Source: Agroathelia rolfsii (lineage: Eukaryota > Basidiomycota > Agaricomycetes > Amylocorticiales > Amylocorticiaceae). From it: DNA of 64,000 nt. The notes beneath the pieces were generated by a model. That model saw only the letters and a list, made by a program, of their open reading frames with translations, was not told the origin of the DNA and made no database searches. The stretch is taken from the NCBI GenBank assembly GCA_018343915.1, contig JABRWF010000001.1, forward strand, positions 3,348,001 to 3,412,000, given 5' to 3'. Shown here one piece after another: positions 13,635 to 24,687 of this stretch. A program made the position numbers and the translations under genes. Every line of letters starts with the position of its first letter. Position 1 is the first letter of the stretch.

Positions 13635-15128
13635 TTGTACCTAGGTTAAGTCTGCATTCCCTCAAGTTGCTACCCTTCTGTTCACTTGCCTTGTGCTTCG
13701 TCCCTGCCTTTGTACCTTTTGCACATACGCACATTCACTTGCCAAATACGAGCACCTTAGTATCTGCAGGGACCGTCCGAACAGGGACCGAATGCCCAAC
13801 GATCCGCTAGCGCTCAAGTGAATAGTTAGGTAGGTACCCCAACAAGTCAATCACAATATTCTTCCAAACCGCAAAAGGGGGGGGAGGGGGATGAATCAGA
13901 GTCACACCTCTTCCGAAAAATGGAGGTCTTGTTAGTTTTCGATAGTACCATATATGCTAGTGTGATAATAAAGATCCATGCTTCGCACGGTAAAAGCCAA
14001 AACACTATTGCGATTAAAGGAGTAGGACTATGACTATGCACGACTGGTTGATCTCAGTTTTACGAATGTGAACCGAGTCCGTGTGTCCTCAATCAAATCA
14101 AAAGTGCTACATTTCTTTAGACGGTATATGAAAAAAAAGACAGAGAACTACAGTTACTTCTTACTACTACGTCGTACATACACATAAATGTATGCGGCGG
14201 AATTTATACAGATAGATGCAGGAAAGAAGGAAAGGAAAAATGAAATGCATCGTGATTGGCACCATATAATATTATTTGTATTATAACAAACAACAAGAAG
14301 TTGCATCTTTAATAAACGGTGTTGGGAAACATGACAGAATGAAAAAAAAAAGATACAATGAGAACAAAAAACAAAGCATAGAAAAAAGGGAATTTGGTTA
14401 TTGACGGAAGAGCTGCGTAATAAAATATTTTAGGTGAGATGATAGAAACGAGGACTTGAACCAGGGTCGTGAAATAATAAGACATTGATTTTCTTTTCTT
14501 TTGAGTGTTCCTTGGGATTTTTGTGGGATGCCCTCTCTTGTACTCGGTAATGAATGATAATGATAATGATGATAACAATAAGCAGGTGAACTAACGCATG
14601 CCCAGTCACATGCCTATGTCAATGAATATCAAAACAAGAGAAGGCAGAGAAAGATAGAAAAAAAATCAGAAGGACACGAGTGTCCGTCTTTCGGGTTACA
14701 TATATGCAGGGAAAGGCAAGATGAGAGAAGGGTAAAATATCGCATGTGAGCGAAATGAAATCGATCGTTAGGCCAGAGAAAGACAAAATCAAACAAAAGC
14801 GAGGCATCATAGAAGAGTAGTTCAAAATAACGGATTGAGGGCTGTATCTTTTGATGTTTGCATACGAAAACGAACGAACGAACACGTCAATACCGGCCCG
14901 CATTGGTTCATCGGCCCGAATTCGAGATAAAGGGGGGACGAGGAAGATTGAGAAGGATCAGTGTCCACGAGGCGTAATAACCCCCACAAACGGCAAGCAA
15001 CTGATAGGGGGCGGGATAATCAACGAAAGGGTCGTGAGCGTGCGCACGGACGCATGTCCCGCGCACGAGGGGCATAAGAAGTCCCCACCCGTCTCGAGAC
15101 CACCCCACGCTGTCGAGATGAAACCCCC
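10984..15128. other. Gene-free stretch; long CT-rich 3' flank and a poly-T run
   Basis: From about 11140 to 12450 the plus strand is heavily biased to C and T. Long open frames therefore appear in several frames on both strands (including 227 codons antisense at 11397-12080), none with a recognisable motif. The bias may mark a long 3' untranslated region of the bHLH gene. A run of 30 T lies at 13602-13631. I see no gene in 12660-15128. Confidence 0.45.
13602..13631. repeat. Homopolymer run of 30 T
   Basis: An uninterrupted T30 tract lies in non-coding DNA. It may be the relic of a poly-A tail from a retroposed sequence inserted in the minus orientation, but I see no recognisable element body next to it. 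It could equally be a slippage-prone microsatellite. Confidence 0.8.
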
Positions 15129-17145
15129 TCATGAGGGCATCACAGCCTGGTGGAAGCTGAGGAGCAATAAGGCATCCTCAACTCTGGGAGCCGACCTGGC
15201 ACCAACGTCCTCGGACGGCGTCTTAATGGGCTTCTTCTCTATGATTTCGGCGGCAAGGACCATGTTGAAGACACTCGAGCGTGCGTCCGGCTTGTACTTT
15301 TCAGGGACGTGCAGGCCGTGCTGGTGAAGAGAGTGCCTCGCGCTCGTGTATGGTGGTGGCGATGACTCCGGGCTGGGGGTAACAGCCTCCTGGCGATAAT
15401 CCTCGTCATCCTCGCTCAAAAGATCCGATGCGGCGTCCATATCCATATCCAGCTGATCATCTGTATACACAGATGACGAGGACGAAAAGACGGATGGTGT
15501 CCCCGAACGTGAGGTAGAGCCACGTCCCCCTCCCATTCCGCCACCGTGCACGCTTGTCTCATCATCATCAAAGCCGGCGCTGGAGACCCGCTTGGCGCGC
15601 TTGCGAGCCGTCTGCCGCAGATTCCTGAACCAGTTCGTCACCTTGCCCACATCCATACCTATTTGGATCGCAAGCGCTGACCGTTCTTCGATTGTAGGAT
15701 TCGCCGTCCGTCTAAACATCTTCTTAAGCGCGTCAAGCTGATATGGCTCCGGTCTTGTTCTACGAGGCCGGCCGGCGCTACCAACAACAGAATAGGGTGT
15801 GCTGCTTCGACGAGTTAAGTTCGCTCTTCTAGGAGATCCAGGGGCACTATGGCCTATGATCGAAGTCAAGGGGCCAGGTTCTGTCCTGGATCGGTGAGAT
15901 AATGTGGGTGCTATTGAAGCCAATGCTGCTGTTGATGTTTGTAGGGGTGGTAGTTGTGGAGGAAGCGAAGGATGGTTGGACGCCGGAGGCTGGGTGGAAT
16001 AAGGCCGGACATCCAAAGAGGACCCACCACCACCGCCTGTGGCACCATTAGAGGAGACATCTGCATCTCCAAGGTCATGCTCACGCTTTTTTCGGGAGAT
16101 GCTGCGTTGGTTTTGGAACCAATTCGTGATGCTCTGGTATCGCCTGCAGATTCAAAGATATATAAAAATAAAATAATAAAATGAAAAAGTCAGATCACGT
16201 GCAGTGCGATGACGGGATGACAATCTAAGATTGACGTACATGCCGATCCGGTCGCCGAGCTCTTCGCGCTCTTCCTTGGATGGATGGGGATTGCTGTTGT
16301 ACAACCGCCGGAGTTGCTCCGTCTGAGATGCTGTGGGCCGCACCCGTGTGGGTCGCAGGGTGGTAGAAGTCTCTGAGAAGAAATGACTCTGTTGTGAATG
16401 CTGTTGTTGCAGCTGTTGATGTCTCTCTTGATCATGCGCAAAGACGGCCATTGTCGCAGCAGCAGCAGGCGGCGGCGGCGGCGGCGTCGCCGCCGCTATC
16501 GATTTTGTATTAGTAGTTGGCATCATCGCCAGCGAGGGGTGCGATGATGTTCTCGGGGGCACAGGATGCAAATATTCTTCCTCATCCATGTATTCGTACT
16601 TTGCTACATGATGATTATGATGGTGATGTGATGATGATTGATGCGAAGAAAGTGATGAGGAGGAACTAAGAAGTGCTGATATAGACGGCAAGGTTTTGCC
16701 CTCAGCAGGAGGTTTTTGCGTGCTTGCTGTGCTGCGTTTCTTGGTCGATGCCCGTTTGTTTTGGAACCAGGCGTTGACCGTCTTGGTGGGCCTGCATGAA
16801 ATAATAAACGATAATAATAATAAATAACATGATCGAGTAAAGAGGATAGAGGTCAGGGGCAGTAGTCAAGGTTGTATGCGAATATTGGTCATAGCCGAGA
16901 CAAGACAAAAAAGGTAGATAATGAAGAGGCTCAGAGACATACATGCCAATCTTTTCTGCCAGCGATACTCTGTCTTCTAGAGGAGGATGGTCATTTTGGG
17001 CATATAATGCATTGAGAGCCTCGAGTTGTACGGGGCTGTGCCTGTGTCTGGGTTTCTTTCCCTGGGAGAGCGATTGCTGGGAGGAAGGCTCGTCAGACTC
17101 GAAGGGGGTCATGGCGGGCGATTTTGTCCAGGAGGAGTGGTCCAT
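15129..17145 (-). CDS. Triple-homeodomain transcription factor, 589 aa
   Basis: Three exons in coding order: 17145-16943, 16791-16240, 16143-15129 (1770 nt). Three separate homeodomains are visible, each with a helix-3 W-F-x-N core. HD1 spans about residues 31-90 (VNAWFQNKRAS), HD2 about 213-272 (ITNWFQNQRSI), and HD3 about 379-435 (VTNWFRNLRQTARKR). In HD3 the usual Gln at homeodomain position 50 is Arg. The two introns interrupt HD1 and HD2 at the same codon, the Met of I-G-M just before the turn into helix 3, in the same phase; HD3 has no intron there. Linkers are rich in Ser, His, Gln, Pro and Ala, with short Ala and Gly runs. The protein is probably nuclear and able to bind composite sites. 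It does not look like a mating-type HD1/HD2 pair: it is one polypeptide and no mating-locus neighbours are visible. Confidence 0.87.
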
Positions 17146-18280
17146 GGGTGGAGAGGATGGAGAGGATGGAGGTGTGATGGGAGAGAAGAGAGAGATGGAT
17201 TATGGGTGCATAAAGCAGGCCGGCTATTACAAAGGGATGAACACATTTTAAACGGGCTGACTACCAGCGCTTTATTTGGAAGGAGGCCCTCATTAGAGCA
17301 CACCGTCATCACCGATCTATCACTCTCTCCTTTTTCCGCCCATATTTTGTACCGGATGGCAGGCAAGGTTGGCTATTGTCTTATTCTATGCTATATAGTT
17401 GCAAGTGCAGTGGCTACAGCTACGCTGGGAGGGAGTAAGCATGGGTAGATGAAAATACGTCTATTACTGGACCATACATGGCACACAACAGTACAGACCA
17501 ATGGGGGAAGTCTGACCATGGTTGCGAAAATGACTGTCTCCTAATAAATCATGAATACAGCCGATGGGTGATACCAGGGCTATGATGGCGGTCGTGACAT
17601 CAATGGTGCCTCCGGCTTATGACAAGTGCTTATGGAACCAGCCTCCCATCGGACCATCTTTTCCGCATAATTAGTCGAGTCCCCATGTGCACGCCCAGCC
17701 AGTGTGTTCTTCCCCTCTTGCCTTGCCCTGCCTTGCCTTGTATATCCTATCATCCATGATGATTGAGCAGCCCAACCATCATCAAAATACATGCCAGTGG
17801 CCCATGCTGCCGACTGGCATAGACACCTGTTCACAGCCGTAGTAATAAATAATCTAAATGATAACATGAATGCGAGCCGTCAGGTCATTGTCGTGATGGT
17901 ACATCCCACCAGGACTTTATGTATATATATATGTATTAGCTGCTTCTTCCCACCACCCGTCCACGCCGGCCCAGAACACTTCGCTTAGCCCCAAAGAGAC
18001 AGACGAGCCCAACTGCTACTTGCTAGTGCCGTTAGTCGATCAATGGATATACAAATTCCTGATTCAGGCCTGATGATCTCCTAGCATAGGATGTCATAGC
18101 TTGGGGATGGTTTAGTGCTGTAAATATCAACCTATTGTTTCAAACTAAGGTATATAAAATAAAGTAATACTGTATACAACTCGGAACTGCATGCGACGTA
18201 AATAAGATAGTATACAAAAATTATGATGATGATGATGATGATCTCAAACCCAGAAGAAGCACTGTAAGTAATAAATGAGT
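17146..18280. other. Intergenic, no gene seen
   Basis: This is the upstream region of the homeodomain gene and the downstream region of pantothenate kinase. A short GAT-type microsatellite lies at 18222-18242, just past the kinase stop codon. No conserved open frame or RNA gene was recognised. Confidence 0.45.
18222..18242. repeat. ATG/GAT trinucleotide microsatellite
   Basis: About seven GAT units immediately downstream of the pantothenate kinase stop codon, in its 3' flank. Confidence 0.85.
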
Positions 18281-20304
18281 TTAATTGGTGGTATCCATAT
18301 CATCGTCCTCTTTTGTAACCGTCTTGATCCAGGCTCCGATAGATCCCCTGTTTAAGCCAAGGTCAGATCAGACTTGATGCGGTTTCAGGTCGGCAAGGCC
18401 GTGATGGACAACTCACAGGAAACCTTCGTGACGCAGAAAGAGCGCGCGCTTGGTACCCTTGCTCCAAAACCGGATAGCATATGACAGAGTATGGATCGTG
18501 GCCGGGTGACCTGCATCATCAATAATAACAACAACGGGGTGCCGTAAATAACTGGCAGCCCTGACCAACACAACAAGAACACAGCCCAGTTAGCCGTGAT
18601 AGATGGGCTGTTCAGACACACCTCGAATGAAACAACCTCCAAAATAGATCTTGTCCAAGTTATACTTTTCTGCGTTCATGTACCTGTATGCATGCAACCC
18701 AAGGAAGGGACAAGAAAGCCAGCACGCATAAATACATGTGCGCTCCGTCAGTAACACGGAATGACATCATCCCCTAAGTCGGGTCATATAACAACAGAAC
18801 AAGCAACCAAAACTCACGCAATCTGGCCGATGTTATTGGATACGGCATAAAGTAAACTCCGGCTAATATCCTCCGGCGAGAACTGCGCCTTCTGTCCGCC
18901 TTTTTTGAAAACCTTGCCAAAGGAGCTGGCAATCATCGTGCTCTTGAGCCCCAGGCGACTGTAGTCTTGACCGTATATGTCGCCTACGAGCATATCAACC
19001 GTCGCGTTATCGCCCTTCTCCGAGAAGGCCAACATCTCTGAGTAGTACATCAAACGTATTGATTAGCACTGCAAAGACTGTATATATACACATGCATAAT
19101 GATAGAGAGATACACTCACCATCAAACGTGGTCGCCGGCGTCAGTAAGCTGAGCAAACCCCAAAGCGTACCGCCGCCGAGGCTCGTGCCGCTCACACGCT
19201 CAAACGTCCCGTCCTCACCGACCTTGATGATGGACACGCCCGAGCCAATATTAACAAGCAAGCAGGGCAGCTGCGGAGACGGGTCCTGCTCAAAGCTGAC
19301 TGCATATTTCGGCGCATTCGGACTCGGCCTCTCGAGCACGCCGTTGCTGATATTTGCAGGAGGCAGTATTTTGGCTGCCGAGCCCGCCGGCGCGTGCGAC
19401 ACGGTCTGAATGAGCTCATCGGAGAAGTAATACACTTCGTCCGGGATAAGGGTGATAAACTTGAGGCCCTCAATGAGACACTCCATTTCATCCTCTCTGC
19501 GCACCTCGACGCCCAGCCGACCGCGGAAGAGGTCGTAGAACTTGTGCGCGCCGCCGCCCGTGGCCATGATGTTCACGCCCTGCCGCATCTCGTCGATGGT
19601 GACGCCATTGATCTTGGCGCTGCGTTCGATCAGATCCTCAATGAACTTGACGCAGTCCTCGATATTGTCCGTCTCGAACCGCTCAAAGTTGAGCGAGCCA
19701 CCAGGGAGGTGTTGCGATGTCCGCCGCAGGATCGAGTCGCGCAGGAGGTTGTCCGAGAGCCCGTTCACGTTGAACGGTTGGCTTGATTCCAGCACAAGGG
19801 GTGTCAGTGCGCCGGTTTGGCGTAGTGATCCCGAGGGACGTAGGTTTGGAGAGGTACCATCGGGCGGTGTGTGTGATGAGGGCGTGGAGATGGTGCTGGC
19901 GGTCTCGCTCCCCGCCGTGGCTGCAATGGACGGCGACGATGGTGACTCGGGCGAGCGGGTGAAATAGACCACTTTGGCAAGCGATCCGCCGACCTATAGT
20001 AATGGGAAGAAGAGTGCATATTCAAAATCACAGCTCGGCCAGGCGAAGACACAGCAGTAACTCACGTCGACTGCTATATGAGATACAGGTTCTATATGAT
20101 TTGGAAGATAAATGCCTCGGCTATCCCTTGTCTAGAAAATAGCGCAATGAACACAAGATAGGCTTGGAGGGCGAGATTGCGCTTTGGGGGGAGAGAAAGA
20201 TGCATCATATCCCCGCGCACGCGCGTGCATACCTCTGGGGACTCTTCTGTGAGGATAACAGCGCCTCTCGTGTCGACATGGATGACCTTGGGGGCGGGTA
20301 ACAT
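18281..20304 (-). CDS. Pantothenate kinase (eukaryotic type), 484 aa
   Basis: Catalyses ATP-dependent phosphorylation of pantothenate, the first step of CoA synthesis. Seven exons in coding order: 20304-20233, 20131-20066, 19993-19120, 19037-18818, 18683-18622, 18510-18417, 18347-18281. They total 1455 nt. Family marks in order: DTRGAVIL near the N-terminus, [13 protein letters not shown] at the exon 2/3 junction (from residue 45), [31 protein letters not shown], then the C-terminal [12 protein letters not shown] and [22 protein letters not shown] Ser/Thr/Pro-rich insert of about 65 residues follows the first VVYF strand and is absent from the animal enzymes I know. The tail after the conserved GAWI is short and acidic. 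The assignment is firm; the first exon is the least constrained part. Confidence 0.93.
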
Positions 20305-20809
20305 CGCGGTTCACAGAACAAGCAGGCAGGCAAAAACGGACTAAGACAAAAAGGAGAGAGAGAGAGAGAGAGCAGTCTAGGATATTATGGGGTCAACAGG
20401 ACAGCAGTACAAATAAGTAGTAGCGGTGATAAATGAAAATAAAATAAAAATCGAGAAATGGGGATCGTCTGATAACCCCTGCGAGAACGGATCTCCAGCT
20501 GGATCCTCTCCCCATGGCTGCCCCAATGCATGCACACATACACCTAACCGCGCCTGTGCCATTAGTCACCATAGCGGCCGCAAGCGCTGCGCTTCCCCAC
20601 CATCACTGAAACTCAGCCACACCTCTTGCCGCAGCGAATAGAAAACCATGATACCATGATGCCTATGGGCGTATTAATCATGGGTAAACAAGCCTCCGAT
20701 GTGTGTATACATTTTAAAAACAGAAGAATAAGGAGAGAAAAAAAACACAAGTGACAACAGCAGTGTGCGTGATGCACCGACTGCCATTACATATACTATC
20801 TACACTTTT
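20305..20809. other. Intergenic between pantothenate kinase and gamma-COP
   Basis: About 500 bases of pantothenate-kinase promoter and gamma-COP 3' flank, both genes being on the minus strand. It contains a GA-dinucleotide run at 20353-20372. No gene seen. Confidence 0.5.
20353..20372. repeat. GA dinucleotide run upstream of pantothenate kinase
   Basis: About ten GA units 50-70 bases before the kinase start codon. On its coding strand this is a CT run, in keeping with the pyrimidine leaders of other genes here. Confidence 0.8.
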
Positions 20810-23800
20810 TCAGCCACCCACAGCAGCAAGCACCAGGTCGCATGCTGCCTGGCTTTCCGCACGGACACCCAGCTCGAGCGTGACGCCCTGGCCCTTGGAA
20901 AAGGTCATACGACTCCTCACCAACACCTTGCCACCCCCACCTGCAAGCAGGCCAGATAGCTGCAAGGTGTGGACGGACGTGGACGACGGCACCTCGGTTC
21001 CACCCAAGGGTTCCATATTGAGCACCTCGATGATCGAGTCGCAAGCAGCTATACAAGTTGTTCACACAAAAAAAGACACACGCAAGGGCGCATATATATG
21101 TTAGCCAAAACGAGTGCATGTGATAAATGGCTAGATGACCGGATAAGCCGTATGTACGTACCCTTGAGATTCTCCATCGCCGAAAGGGCAAACGTTTCTG
21201 TCGCCGAGGGGGCAGAACGTAGCCGGTCCCATTCAGACGAAAAGTTAGCATAGCTGGGGATGAGATAATCTCCCCCGGCGCTAAGCTCGACGTCTTCCAG
21301 TTGGTATTCGTCATCGTAGCCTTGATCTTCGGGCTCGCCCGTTGATGGATCCACTTCTTTGCTAGTAAACTTCAGGATAGACTGGAACGAAGCAGTTGCA
21401 TACTCCTCGGGCGACTCGCGTGTGAAGGAGACATAGACAATACCCGGAGAATTGGAAGCATGAAGCTGGGGTATAGGAATGATGAAGTCTTCTACTAAGC
21501 CACTCTCGCCCTGTGGTTGCAAGATGACAGAGACTTGCTCCAAAACAGTATCGGGAAGAGTATTTGACACATTGAACTATAATTCTTCTTAGTGAAAATA
21601 ATCGCAATCACAGGAGTATTTTTTCTCTCACCTGAAATACAATGTGCTCCTTGAAGATGTGCTTGACGCAGGTGACTTGATACTCCGTCTCGTTCTCGGT
21701 GAGCGGCGTGGGTTTAGTGCTACTGTTGAGAACGGCCCCATAAGATTCGAATTCGGGGACCTCGCCGAGCTGCTTCGCATATGCAGAGGCAGTCTCTGCG
21801 GCCGTGAGTGGAGGAGGGGCTGCTGCTGTTTTTGAAGTAGTCGGCACACCGATTGTCTCGAGGGTCGTCGGCCCTACGCTGGGTCAGCAGAAATAGGCAA
21901 CTCCATCAGTTTTGCAACTTACTAGCACCCTCCTGTGCAGCCTGCTTGCGGCTAACTTTGGGTACAGAAGATGTATCAAAGGCCGTCTTGGACGCCTCAG
22001 GATCATTAATGTACCCAACAAGCTTCGACTCCAACGCAGCGAGGGAGAAGACAGATTCTAAGACAATCTTGAGACATCATTTATCGATAATACGTTGCAC
22101 ACCAACCTTCTTTTACGTAGGTATTAGCTAGGGACTCTTCCTTGAGGACCTTGAGGTAAAGAGCTGCCCGATCGCGAACTTCATCATCAACATCGTCAAG
22201 ACATCTTGAACAAAGAGTCAGTCCTAGCCGAACAGCACGTGGATATCACGCACCGATTTAATAACACAGATACGCTCGTCCTGAGGGCATCTCCGCCATT
22301 CACACCAAACTTGGCCAAACTGGCCACAGCAGCAGATCTCACCGCGGCGTTCTCCAGCACGACGCGATTGTAGATGAAACGGATGTATTTTGCCGGCTTT
22401 GGCGATTTCGGACCCTCGCGACCCAGCAAATGCAAGATACGCACAGAGAGCTTCGTAAACTCGCAATCTTCGATGAATTCGCAAAGGTGGGACAGTGCTT
22501 GCTCCTTGCAGTCGCGGATGAACTCGACCATGTCGAAGATGGCTTCGACGACCGCGCGCTTAAAGTCGTAGCCGCCCTCGTCACGGAGCACGCCGGAGAG
22601 GAAGGCTAGCATGGAAGCATGCTTGGATGGGAACTTTAGGCAGAGAGATCGGATGGCTTCTACAATAACGACCTTGAAGTCGTCGCTAATCTCGGACATG
22701 AATCCTGTAATCTGCTTCATCAGGCGATCGACGGAGGCTTCGTTTCCTGTCTGTTGGTATGATTAGGTAAACTTTCGTAAATAACTTGCCAACATGTATT
22801 ACCTTGAGAAGGGTGGTGATGGCATATGTAGCTACACTGCGATTAGAGTCAGCAATGAGTGCTTCTAATTCGACATTGCAGGTAGCAACGCTGTCAGGGT
22901 ATGTTGCGGCCAAGGCAGCCAGGGTGCGAGTCGCAGCAAACTTGAGCGTAGTTTTAGGGGACGACAAGAATTGTTGAAGCACTAAACGCAATTAAACATG
23001 AAATTGGCAAATAATGAATGGATTTAGGGGGGTTACCAGATATCGAGCGTGTTAATTGAGCTGGTTGAATGTATTTCATCTCGCAGATGGCACGCGCTGC
23101 TTCGAAGTTGACCATGTCGCTCTTGTGACGCAACCAACCCTCCATAAGGTCGAACATTTGTCTTTGCACGCTAAAATTATTTCTTCAGCAACTATTCACA
23201 AGAACGGAAAGATGGCAACCTACTTGGGATCTTCCTCAGCAACTTTAGACGCATACCGTATGAGCATACAGAGAGCCATAGGATTCTTGAGCGTAGTTCC
23301 AGCTCCAGATTTGCCGCCTCCCAATTGTTGGATCATCTTGGTGACGGCCATCCTGTCCTGTTGCCGGATAAGATAGAGCAAGCCGAGAGCATGGTACTGT
23401 GTCATGTAACTGGTGGATGGGATGGCCTGGTATCCACTATTCTGATTTGACGATGATCCACCGAATCCGAGATAACCACTGCCACCACCACTCGAGCTGC
23501 CAAAGAAACTAGAGGAAGATTTGGCATTGACCGCTTCCTGAGCCTCGTTTACCCAGCGCTTGACAACATCTCTGGCATGGGGATAGAGATGATACGCGGA
23601 GACCAAAGACGCGGAAGATATAGATGGATTCTTGTCAACGATGGCAGCCTTAAAGAAACGTTCAACTCCTTGTGCCATGGAAGGCTAGGGGAGTGTTAGC
23701 TAGTAAATCATCGGTTTCACCAAGATACCTACATCAATGATATGACACAGTGCTCGGATGGCATTAGGTCGATAGATAACTTCGGAGTTGGGTTGCATAT

Positions 23801-24168
23801 CTTTCATGATACTGCTGGTGACCATGATGACATCCTCAGCCGTGGTTGATAGCTCCTTGATAGCAAGGTAAACCATCTGCCTCAGAGCACTCTATGGTAT
23901 CGTCACCGTCAATTGGTCGTCTACGATGAACACATGTCAAACATCATACATCCTTGTGCTGGAATAGCTTGGTTGTGCCAAAGAAAAGCGTCGTCGCCTC
24001 TTGTGTACCAAATGTCTCGCCAGCATTAAGCAGACTAAGGATGTTTGTCAAGACGATCCTAGATTTGCGTGGACTGATGGGCGACTCGTTGAAGACTCGA
24101 GCCTCCTGCATGACGATGCTTTTGTCAGGCTTGTAGATCCCATCGTTCTTTTTGGATTGGTAGGACAT
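20810..24168 (-). CDS. SEC21: Coatomer subunit gamma (gamma-COP), 925 aa
   Basis: COPI vesicle coat subunit for Golgi-to-ER traffic. Eleven exons in coding order: 24168-23950, 23891-23733, 23684-23224, 23170-23037, 22981-22803, 22750-22254, 22204-22107, 22057-21923, 21873-21632, 21576-21162, 21048-20810. They total 2778 nt. The N-terminus has the family pattern of a V-x-Q-E-A-R-x-F-N segment, then [13 protein letters not shown], then [18 protein letters not shown]-like adaptin repeats fill the first 600 residues, and a Pro/Ala-rich hinge ([15 protein letters not shown]) leads to the C-terminal appendage domain, ending LVLAAVGG. A Gly/Ser-rich insert sits around the [11 protein letters not shown] segment. 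Length fits the family (about 870-930). It is divergent to the tRNA and lyase genes on its 5' side. Confidence 0.95.
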
Positions 24169-24450
24169 CTCAAAGCTTTAAAACCCCAGAGTTCCTACGA
24201 CTTTTGGAAGTTGTAGCAGATCAGAATGAGAAGGTCTTGGGCCGTATGAAGTACTGGTGGTCGCGGACGTGTAACGAAGTGATCGCGCGGGACTGCTTGC
24301 TTAGTCAGCACATGGTAGCTTGTTGCAGTATCTTCTGCTTGTTATCAACAACACTTAAAATCAATTATGCACCAGCCTCAGTTTCGATGAAGAAACAGAA
24401 TGTGCTTTGGAAAGTCTCAAAGATGAATATTTAAGCCGGAGAAATAAAAA

Positions 24451-24551
24451 TGGACTAACCCAGGTTCGAACTGGGGACCTCCCGTGATCAGACAACCGCC
24501 TGTCAGGCAATCATGTGAGACGGACGTGATAACCAACTACACCATCAGTCC
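24451..24551 (-). tRNA. tRNA-Val (anticodon CAC) with a 27-nt intron
   Basis: Read on the minus strand, the 7-bp acceptor stem pairs GGACTGA with TTAGTCC, followed by discriminator A. The D arm contains AGTTGGTTA. The anticodon stem pairs TCCGT with ACGGG, and the loop is C-T-CAC-A-C. The T arm is CCCAG-TTCGAAC-CTGGG. An intron of about 27 nt starts one base 3' of the anticodon, the usual position in nuclear tRNAs, leaving a 74-nt mature body. The B box GGTTCGAAC is intact. The gene sits in the 520-bp divergent interval between gamma-COP and the lyase gene. Confidence 0.93.
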
Positions 24552-24687
24552 TTGACAAGTCTAAGGATTATAACAATTCGACCTGGCAAGACAGAGTACC
24601 GTAATAAGCCGTCCGGCAAATCCGGTTACTTGCACATGCTCATGATGCCAGTGACCTCAGGCTACCCCGACTTCATCCTTGACGGTC

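Noticed and set aside
15129..17145. Mating-type homeodomain locus
   Set aside because: One gene with three homeodomains, not a divergent HD1/HD2 pair, and none of the usual flanking genes are seen.
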